Assembly: GCA_946481205.1 (NCBI GenBank)
Contig: CAMLNB010000254.1
Coordinates: forward strand, 1-5,058
DNA length: 5,058 nt
Direction of reading: 5' to 3'
Source of the DNA: an uncultured Kangiella sp.
Lineage (GTDB): Bacteria > Pseudomonadota > Gammaproteobacteria > Enterobacterales > DSM-103792
In this document: positions 1-5,058 of the stretch, one piece after another
How positions within the stretch are numbered: the stretch's first letter is position 1
How the letters are laid out: each line of letters starts with the position of its first letter
Translations under genes and position numbers: made by a program
Notes under the pieces: generated by a model
The model's database searches: none
Told to the model about the DNA's origin: nothing
What the model saw: only the letters and a program-made list of their open reading frames with translations

Positions 1-19
1 TGGGCAGCATGTGACTGGC

Positions 20-36
20 GTTTGGCGTAGCCAAAC
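20..36. repeat. Perfect inverted repeat, 7-bp arms with 3-nt spacer, upstream of the peptidase-barrel gene
   Basis: The sequence reads GTTTGGC-GTA-GCCAAAC, so the arms match over all 7 bases. It lies 36 bases upstream of the ATG at 73. It could be a small operator for a dimeric regulator, an RNA hairpin in the leader of the downstream gene, or the end of an upstream transcript. No T-run follows it on either strand, which argues against an intrinsic terminator. No -35/-10 pair is convincing in the 72 bases available, so its role is undecided. Confidence 0.4.
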
Positions 37-56
37 TCATCAGAAAAACGAAGAAC

Positions 57-61
57 AAGGA
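57..61 (+). promoter_or_regulatory. Shine-Dalgarno for the peptidase-barrel gene
   Basis: AAGGA at 57-61 is complementary to the 16S anti-Shine-Dalgarno and ends 11 bases before the ATG at 73. It supports that start, which is also the one that gives a clean signal peptide. Confidence 0.55.
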
Positions 62-72
62 CGACCATAACA

Positions 73-2925
73 ATGAAATATTGGCTCCTGCTGTTGAGTC
101 TTTTGCTGTTGAGTCTGAACCGCGCGGCGTCGGCGGTTGGGTCGGATCCGAGTCAGGACTGGCGCAGCGCCGACAGCACGCATTTCACTGTGCATTTCAC
201 CGCATCGCAGCGCGCCCAAGCCGAACAGGCCATCGCCATTGCCGAGCAAGTGCTGCCGCGACTGACCAGCGCGCTGCGCTGGCAGCCACGCGCGCGCATT
301 CATCTTGTGCTGTTCGACGATTACGATCTGGCCAATGGCTACGCGACGCCGCTGCCGTTCAACCACACGGCGATTTTTCTGACCCCGCCGGATGACGGCG
401 AGCTGCTGGAAAACAGCGACTGGCTGACGCTGGTGCTGACGCATGAACTGACTCATATCGTGCATCTCGACAAAGTCGCTGGCGCACCGAAGGCCCTGCA
501 GAATGTGTTCGGCCGGTTTCCGCTGTTGTTTCCCAACCTGTGGCAACCGACCTGGCTGATTGAAGGCTTGGCGACCTATGTCGAAAGTGAGCCTGATGCC
601 GGTCGTGGCCGGCTCGACAACGCGATGTTCGATGCCTATATGCGGCTCGAAGTGCAGAGCGGCGTCAAATCATTGCGCGAAATCAACAGCGATGGCCGCG
701 CTTTTCCGATCAACAAAGCGTATTTGTACGGCGCTTATTTCTATCGCTTTCTGGCCGAGCGCTATGGCGAGCCGGCGGTCTACAAGCTGGTCGAGCAGTA
801 CAGCAACAACCTGATCCCGTTTCGTATCCACTCCAACCCGGTAGCGGTTACCAAAAAGCCGATGGATCTGCTGTGGCTGGAGTATCAGGATTGGCTGCGT
901 GAACGCTTTGCCGACGACAGCAAGGCTTCGACCGCTACTGCGATTCTCCCGCATGCCATCTGGCAATTGGACAGCCCTGTGCTGCACGAAAGCGGCGAGC
1001 TGTATGTCGTGGCGGATGACGGCGTCCAGCGCCCCGAGCTGCAACGCGTAACGGCTGCTGCTGAGCCAGAGGCGCTGCTGACGGTCGAGCCCGGCACCCG
1101 CATCGATATCAACGCCGATCGCGAAATAGTGCTGGCGCAGCCGGAAATCTGCGACAACTACCATTACTACTACGATCTCTACCGCTGGGATGAGCAGCAG
1201 GGATTGCAGCGGCTGACCGAGTGCGGCCGTTACCGTTTTGTTGCCTGGCAAAACCGCCAACAGCTGATCGCCATTCGCAACGACAGTGGTCGTGCCGAGT
1301 TGGTGCAATTGAGTCGGGATGGCGTCGAACAAGCCGTGTTGCTGCAAGCGGCCAGCGACGAAGAGATTCCGGCGCTGGCGGTTAGTGGCGATGGCCAGTT
1401 GCTGGCGTGGCTCAGCAAACAGCACGGCCATTGGCGCCTGCAGGAGATGACGCTGGCTGATCGCCGCATCGAAACGCGCTGGCACAGTGAACGACCACTG
1501 CTATCACTGCGTTATGACCACAATGGCGATCTGGTGTTTGTGCAAGATCAGGATCGCGTGTTCAATGCGCGGCGCTGGCATCGCAACAGCGGCAGCGTGC
1601 AGTTTGTGACCGAGACCCGTGCTGCGGTGTTGGCGGTTGCGACCGCTTCACGTGCGGCGCAGCCGACGCCATTTGTCACACTGGAGCTCGCCGCCGGTGG
1701 CTATCAGCTTTATCGCCATGCTCCAGCTGTTGCCCCAGAGGCCGAGCCTGTTTCAGCGCCTGCATCAACGGCCACGGCAACGCTCACAACCACACTCACA
1801 ACAGCGCTCACATCAACGCCGGAGGCCAATAACGCCGCAGCGGCACCAGCTCCCGTCGATTTGCAGAACGAGCGCGATTATTCCGGGCTGGAAACCTTGG
1901 CGCCACGTGCCTGGTTTCCGACCGCATTTGTTGATGAGGGTGCGGTCATTCTCGGCGCCGAGTTTTTTGGCCAGGATGCGGTGGGTTGGCATCAGTACAC
2001 GCTGAGCCCGCAATTCGAATTTACCGAAGGCGAGCTGCTCGGGTCGGCCAGCTACGGCTATAACCAGCGCCATTTTCTGTCAATTTATCGCGAGCTGGAC
2101 GTCACCCGCACCCGAGAAGACAGTGACGGTGATGACGAGATTGCTGCCTATGAGCTCAGCACGACAGCGCAATGGATTTCCCTGCTGCCGTTGCTGCGAT
2201 TGGATCAACGTCTGCATTTCGGTATTGGTGCTGCCAGTGCCCGCGAAAGCTATCAAGTGGTCGATGACCAGCGCATTACCTTGCAAGACGAACGCATCGC
2301 GGCGGCGTTTTTCAGCTACGACAGCCGGCGCAGCAACTGGTGGTCGGAAGGGCCGAATCACGGGCAATTGTTCAGCCTGTTGGCGGAAAGTTACGACCCG
2401 TTTGATGGCCAGTACGAAGGCAAGGTGTACCGCGCCGATTGGCGTGGTTATTTGGCGGCGGGACCGACCACGTTGGCGCTGCGCCTGACCGAAGCGCGCG
2501 GCGACGAAGGCACCGAGCCGTTCGAACTCGGCGGCGCCTACAACAGCGAACACGGCGGCATTCCGCGACTCAATGAGCGCGATCTGGCGCTGCGCGGTTA
2601 TGACAACGGCATTCCGGAACTGACCGGCAAACGGGCGCGCATCGGCGGCGTCGAATGGCGTGTGCCACTGACCGATCTGGACCGCCACCTGATGACGCCG
2701 CCGATCGGCCTGAACCGCCTTTCCGCCGCGCTGTTCTACGAGGCAGGCGCCGCCTGGACCGATGCCAGCTCGCCGGAACGCTACTACCGCAGCGCCGGCA
2801 TCGAGCTGCTGGCCGAGCTCAAACTGGGCTATCGGCTCGGCTTGCTGGTCCGGGCCGGCTTTGCTCGCGGCCTCGATGAACCGGGGGGCGACGAAGCCTA
2901 TCTGCGGCTGGGTCGCAGTTTCTGA
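73..2925 (+). CDS. Exported metallopeptidase (peptidase MA-like) with beta-propeller and C-terminal outer-membrane barrel
   Basis: This 950-residue protein starts with a Sec signal peptide: Lys2, a Leu-rich core at about 4-15, and a likely signal peptidase I cut after Ala19-Ser20-Ala21. Residues about 30-280 form a gluzincin-type peptidase domain. HELTH at 124-128 supplies two zinc ligands and the catalytic Glu125, and Glu164 in the WLIEGLATY segment is the likely third ligand, the arrangement seen in the Peptidase_MA family. Residues about 290-550 look like TolB/WD40-like propeller blades, for example a DLY...RLT blade near 368-382. A Thr/Ala/Pro linker (about 551-596) leads through a YxxLxxLxPRxWFP segment (603-616) into a barrel of roughly 330 residues with alternating aromatic strands. 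The barrel carries an LRGY motif (840-843) like the Omp85 loop-6 motif and ends in Phe950. No POTRA domains are visible. Inference: a peptidase and propeller tethered to the outer membrane. Substrate is unknown and activity unproven. The gene is separated by 131 bp from the next and need not share its function. Confidence 0.88.
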   Translation: MKYWLLLLSLLLLSLNRAASAVGSDPSQDWRSADSTHFTVHFTASQRAQAEQAIAIAEQVLPRLTSALRWQPRARIHLVLFDDYDLANGYATPLPFNHTAIFLTPPDDGELLENSDWLTLVLTHELTHIVHLDKVAGAPKALQNVFGRFPLLFPNLWQPTWLIEGLATYVESEPDAGRGRLDNAMFDAYMRLEVQSGVKSLREINSDGRAFPINKAYLYGAYFYRFLAERYGEPAVYKLVEQYSNNLIPFRIHSNPVAVTKKPMDLLWLEYQDWLRERFADDSKASTATAILPHAIWQLDSPVLHESGELYVVADDGVQRPELQRVTAAAEPEALLTVEPGTRIDINADREIVLAQPEICDNYHYYYDLYRWDEQQGLQRLTECGRYRFVAWQNRQQLIAIRNDSGRAELVQLSRDGVEQAVLLQAASDEEIPALAVSGDGQLLAWLSKQHGHWRLQEMTLADRRIETRWHSERPLLSLRYDHNGDLVFVQDQDRVFNARRWHRNSGSVQFVTETRAAVLAVATASRAAQPTPFVTLELAAGGYQLYRHAPAVAPEAEPVSAPASTATATLTTTLTTALTSTPEANNAAAAPAPVDLQNERDYSGLETLAPRAWFPTAFVDEGAVILGAEFFGQDAVGWHQYTLSPQFEFTEGELLGSASYGYNQRHFLSIYRELDVTRTREDSDGDDEIAAYELSTTAQWISLLPLLRLDQRLHFGIGAASARESYQVVDDQRITLQDERIAAAFFSYDSRRSNWWSEGPNHGQLFSLLAESYDPFDGQYEGKVYRADWRGYLAAGPTTLALRLTEARGDEGTEPFELGGAYNSEHGGIPRLNERDLALRGYDNGIPELTGKRARIGGVEWRVPLTDLDRHLMTPPIGLNRLSAALFYEAGAAWTDASSPERYYRSAGIELLAELKLGYRLGLLVRAGFARGLDEPGGDEAYLRLGRSF
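1780..1815 (+). repeat. Three-copy 12-bp tandem repeat inside the linker coding region
   Basis: Three consecutive 12-base units (1780-1791, 1792-1803, 1804-1815) share the core CTCACA at the same offset. They are in frame and encode TLTT, TLTT and ALTS (residues 570-581). Because the unit is a multiple of three, copy-number change would lengthen or shorten the flexible linker without breaking the frame. The repeat sits between the predicted propeller and barrel, where length variation should be tolerated. Confidence 0.75.
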
Positions 2926-2971
2926 GCCGCTGATCAGGTCATGGCCGGGCGAGGGGCCGGACAAAAAATAG

Positions 2972-2998
2972 CGGCTGGCTGATTTGCAGCCAACGCCG
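2972..2998. terminator. Bulged hairpin in the intergenic gap; T-run only on the minus-strand side
   Basis: A perfect 6-bp stem TGGCTG / CAGCCA (2976-2981 with 2987-2992) closes a 5-base loop. It is extended by CGGC / GCCG (2972-2975 with 2995-2998) after a 2-base bulge (2993-2994). On the plus strand only a weak CCTTTACTT tract follows, so termination after the peptidase-barrel gene would be inefficient. On the plus strand it is preceded by AAAAAATA (2963-2970), which reads as TATTTTTT after the hairpin on the minus strand. The structure therefore fits an intrinsic terminator for antisense transcription better, although no minus-strand gene is seen. It may act in both directions. Confidence 0.4.
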
Positions 2999-3035
2999 GG
3001 CTGGCCTTTACTTCAGGCAGGCTTGGTTCCGGTTC

Positions 3036-3063
3036 TTCCGGCATGAGTGTTTCGGCATGAGTG
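3036..3063 (+). repeat. 14-bp tandem duplication of the start-codon region
   Basis: Two adjacent 14-base units (3036-3049 and 3050-3063) differ at one base: TTC versus TTT before CGGCATGAGTG. The match continues for two more bases, so CGGCATGAGTGTT occurs at both 3039-3051 and 3053-3065. Each copy carries an ATG followed by AGT GTT (Met-Ser-Val). Because 14 is not a multiple of three, the upstream ATG (3043) is out of frame with the gene that starts at 3057. Confidence 0.85.
3043..3060 (+). other. Five-codon micro-ORF overlapping the response-regulator start (ATGA)
   Basis: ATG at 3043 opens a frame reading Met-Ser-Val-Ser-Ala and stops at TGA 3058-3060, overlapping the ATG of the response-regulator gene at 3057. 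The ATGA geometry is that of translationally coupled genes. It arises directly from the 14-bp duplication, so it could be a functional leader or simply a by-product. Neither this ATG nor the one at 3057 has a strong Shine-Dalgarno, so translation of the micro-ORF is uncertain. Confidence 0.3.
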
Positions 3064-4136
3064 TTGCGCTGTTGATTTGTGACGATTCCAGCATGGCGCG
3101 CAAGCAGCTGCTGCGCGCCATGCCGCCAGACTGGGAGCTCAGCATCACCCAGGCCGCCAACGGCCTTGAGGGCTTGCAGGCGATTCGGGCCGGCAAAGGC
3201 CAACTGGTGCTGCTTGACCTGACCATGCCGGAAATGGACGGCTACGAGGTGCTCAAAGCCGTTCGCGATGAAGGCCACAACAGCCAGATCATCGTGATCT
3301 CGGGCGACGTGCAAGAGCAGGCCGTGCAGCGGGTCATGGCGCTCGGCGCGCTGCAATTCCTGCAGAAACCGGTCGATGCCCTGGATCTGCGCAAGGCCAT
3401 GCGCGATCCCTATCTGCAAATCCGCGGCGGCGCGCCGTCAAAACCGGCACCTGCTGCGCCAGCACCGGAGCCGGTTATCGAGCCGGTCGTGGAGGCCTCT
3501 GCACCGGCTGTCGTTGCCAACGACGCTGCCGAGCTCGCATCGGCAGCGGTCGGTTTTCGCGATGCCTTCCGCGAAGTCAATAACGTTGCGATGGGCCGCG
3601 CCGCAGCGCTGCTCGCGAAAGTGCTCGGCGTGTTCATCCGGCTACCGATCCCCAACGTCAATCTGCTTGAAGTCGGCGAGCTGCATATGGCGCTGGTCGA
3701 TGCCCAGCGTGGCGGGACCGTGTCGGCGGTGTGTCAGGGCTATATCGCCGGTGGCATTGCCGGCGAAGCGCTGCTGATTTTTCACGACTCCTCGTTTCGC
3801 GACATCGCCAAGCTGATGAAGCACAGCGGCGAGATCGACGCCAACACCGAACTTGAATTACTGATGGATCTCGGCAGTATTTTGATCGGCGCCTGTCTGA
3901 ACGGCATTGCCGAACAACTCGATATCCGCTTCTCGCAGGGACACCCGGTGGTGCTTGGCCGTCACTGCGGTATTGATGAGCTAATCCGCATCAATCAAAC
4001 CCGCTGGCGCAAAACCCTGGCAGTTGAAATCAGCTATGGCATCGAACACCACGATGTCCATTTTGATCTGCTGCTGTTGTTTACCGAAGACTCGGTCCGG
4101 CGCCTGACCGACAAAATGGGATACCTGATGTCATGA
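3057..4136 (+). CDS. Response regulator: CheY-like receiver fused to a CheC/CheX/FliY-type phosphatase domain
   Basis: A cytoplasmic protein of 359 residues. Residues 1-120 form a complete receiver: acidic pair Asp9-Asp10, phosphoacceptor Asp54 in LLDLTMPEMDG, Ser82 at the conserved Thr/Ser position, and Lys104 in the QKP turn. An Ala/Pro/Glu-rich linker spans about 124-160. The C-terminal part (about 165-355) resembles CheC phosphatases. It holds the family signature D-x3-E-x2-N-x22-P exactly, as Asp169, Glu173, Asn176 and Pro199. A second copy keeps the spacing but has changed residues (Glu267, Asp271, Ser274, Pro297). CheC-family proteins remove phosphate from CheY-P, so this protein may dephosphorylate its own receiver or another one; that is inference. 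No DNA-binding domain is visible. The start at 3057 is the only ATG/GTG/TTG in frame near the receiver's beginning and lacks a strong Shine-Dalgarno. The stop overlaps the next gene, so the two are probably co-translated. Confidence 0.9.
   Translation: MSVALLICDDSSMARKQLLRAMPPDWELSITQAANGLEGLQAIRAGKGQLVLLDLTMPEMDGYEVLKAVRDEGHNSQIIVISGDVQEQAVQRVMALGALQFLQKPVDALDLRKAMRDPYLQIRGGAPSKPAPAAPAPEPVIEPVVEASAPAVVANDAAELASAAVGFRDAFREVNNVAMGRAAALLAKVLGVFIRLPIPNVNLLEVGELHMALVDAQRGGTVSAVCQGYIAGGIAGEALLIFHDSSFRDIAKLMKHSGEIDANTELELLMDLGSILIGACLNGIAEQLDIRFSQGHPVVLGRHCGIDELIRINQTRWRKTLAVEISYGIEHHDVHFDLLLLFTEDSVRRLTDKMGYLMS
4118..4121 (+). promoter_or_regulatory. Weak Shine-Dalgarno before the diguanylate cyclase
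   Basis: GGGA lies inside the end of the response-regulator gene, 11 bases before the ATG at 4133. It is short, so initiation there probably depends on ribosomes finishing the upstream gene at the overlapping TGA (4134-4136). Confidence 0.3.
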
Positions 4137-5058
4137 CCAGCCAACTCGATATGAAGGAGTTGCACTGGCTGCTCGACATCGTGCACAGCATCGATGTCGG
4201 CGTCGTGGTGCTGGACCGGCAATACCGGGTCAAAGTCTGGAATGCATTCATGGAGAACCACTCCGGCATTTCACCGGAAACGGCACAGAACCGAGAGCTG
4301 TTCGAGCTGTTCCCGGAAGTGCCGAAAGACTGGTTCCAGCGCAAACTGGAATCGGTGCTGGCACTGGGCAATCGCGCGTTCACCATCTGGGAGCAACGGC
4401 CCTACGTCATCAAGTTTCGCAACTACCAGCCGATCACCGGCATCGAAGAGCACATGTTCCAGAATGTCAGCTTCATTCCGCTGGCATCGGCAACCGGCAC
4501 GGTCGAGCATGTCTGCGTGATCATTTACGACGTCACCGACGTCGCCACCAGCAAACGGCAATTGCAGCAAGTCAACGTATCGCTGGAGCAGCTGTCGCGC
4601 ACCGATCGACTCACCCAGCTATACAACCGAGGCTATTGGGAAGAATGCCTGGCGCGCGAGTTCTATCGGCACAAGCGTTACCACTCCACCGCCAGTTTGG
4701 TGATGTTCGATATCGACCATTTCAAGAAAATCAATGACAACTACGGCCACCAGGTCGGTGACAAAGTGATTCAGCTGGTGTCGGCACTGCTCAGAAAAAA
4801 CCTGCGTAACACCGATGTCGGTGGCCGCTACGGTGGCGAAGAGTTCGGCGTCATCCTGCCCGACACCGATATCGACGGCGCTCGCATCTTCGCCGAACGC
4901 CTGCGCGAAAACACCCAGGCGATCAGCTTCCCCTGCGGCGAACAAGAAATCCGCTTCACCATCAGCCTCGGCGTCGCCGACGTCGGTGAAGGCTGCCCCA
5001 CCTACAAACAATGGATCGAACACGCCGACAAAGCGCTGTACGACTCCAAACACGCCGG
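4133..5058 (+). CDS. PAS-GGDEF diguanylate cyclase (3' end outside the window)
   Basis: The frame opens at ATG 4133, sharing ATGA with the response-regulator stop, and stays open for 308 codons to the window edge. Residues about 10-135 form a PAS sensor domain (a DVGVVVLDRQYRVKVWN-type start and an IIYDVTDV-type end). A short helix (about 136-157) probably relays the signal, followed by a GGDEF domain from about 154 (SRTDRLTQLYNR). Active-site residues match PleD in identity and spacing: Asp193 and Glu236 for metal, Asn201 and Asp210 for guanine, GGEEF at 234-238. An RxxD inhibition site (Arg225, Asp228) stands five residues before GGEEF. The product should be an active enzyme joining two GTP into c-di-GMP, with feedback inhibition. 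No membrane segment is seen, so it is likely cytoplasmic. The visible part ends in ADKALYDSKHA, which is normally close to the domain end, so only a short tail or one extra domain is missing. The PAS ligand cannot be told. Confidence 0.93.
   Translation, partial: MTSQLDMKELHWLLDIVHSIDVGVVVLDRQYRVKVWNAFMENHSGISPETAQNRELFELFPEVPKDWFQRKLESVLALGNRAFTIWEQRPYVIKFRNYQPITGIEEHMFQNVSFIPLASATGTVEHVCVIIYDVTDVATSKRQLQQVNVSLEQLSRTDRLTQLYNRGYWEECLAREFYRHKRYHSTASLVMFDIDHFKKINDNYGHQVGDKVIQLVSALLRKNLRNTDVGGRYGGEEFGVILPDTDIDGARIFAERLRENTQAISFPCGEQEIRFTISLGVADVGEGCPTYKQWIEHADKALYDSKHA

Noticed and set aside
2..70. Possible C-terminal tail of an upstream gene ending in TAA at 68-70 (or in another frame ending in TAG at 28-30)
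   Set aside because: Only about 10-22 codons are visible, two frames are equally possible, and neither shows a recognisable sequence. The palindrome at 20-36 would lie inside the longer one.
670..1485. Long minus-strand open frame (271 codons) opposite the propeller region
   Set aside because: No recognisable motif, no Shine-Dalgarno noted, and full overlap with a coherent plus-strand gene.
2080..2964. Long minus-strand open frame (294 codons) opposite the barrel region
   Set aside because: Its peptide is Gln/Arg/Ala-rich with no domain or motif. It lies wholly opposite a well-supported gene and reflects the high-GC codon pattern of the plus strand.
2985..3013. Possible promoter for the signalling pair (TTGCAG ... 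TTACTT)
   Set aside because: The -10 box matches the consensus poorly and overlaps the hairpin, so it is not called.
4151..4153. Alternative start of the cyclase at the in-frame ATG (Met7)
   Set aside because: It has no Shine-Dalgarno upstream, and the ATGA overlap at 4133-4136 is the more typical junction. The PAS domain would be intact either way.
4619..5053. Minus-strand open frame opposite the GGDEF domain
   Set aside because: It mirrors highly conserved GGDEF codons. The plus-strand reading has every catalytic residue at the right spacing.

Overview
The window is about 60% GC and gene-dense. It has Gram-negative, proteobacterial features: an outer-membrane-type beta-barrel ending in phenylalanine, a Sec signal peptide, and a two-component/c-di-GMP signalling pair. 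A gammaproteobacterium is my best guess from the protein style, but no marker gene is present to prove it. All three supported genes lie on the plus strand. No tRNA, rRNA, CRISPR array, insertion sequence or phage gene was seen.

Region 1 (1-2925): a short leader holds a perfect inverted repeat (20-36) and a plausible Shine-Dalgarno. It precedes a 950-residue exported protein with three modules: a zinc metallopeptidase domain of the peptidase MA / gluzincin type (HELTH plus a downstream EGLA glutamate), a TolB/WD40-like beta-propeller, and a C-terminal outer-membrane barrel with an Omp85-like RGY motif. A Thr/Ala/Pro-rich linker, partly built from a 12-bp tandem repeat, joins propeller and barrel. 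The likely picture is a peptidase and propeller anchored to the outer membrane by their own barrel. Substrate and topology are unknown.

Region 2 (2926-3056): a 131-bp gap with a hairpin whose T-run lies on the minus-strand side, and a 14-bp tandem duplication that repeats the start-codon context of the next gene. The duplication creates a five-codon micro-ORF whose TGA overlaps the real ATG.

Region 3 (3057-5058): a two-gene signalling unit. The first gene encodes a CheY-like receiver joined by an Ala/Pro linker to a CheC-type phosphatase domain. The second, starting inside the first gene's stop codon (ATGA), encodes a PAS-GGDEF diguanylate cyclase with intact catalytic residues and product-inhibition site. 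It runs off the window a few residues before the domain would normally finish. Together they suggest a phosphorelay-linked c-di-GMP module in which the first protein may remove phosphate from itself or from another receiver while the second makes c-di-GMP in response to a PAS-sensed cue. The cognate histidine kinase is not in the window.
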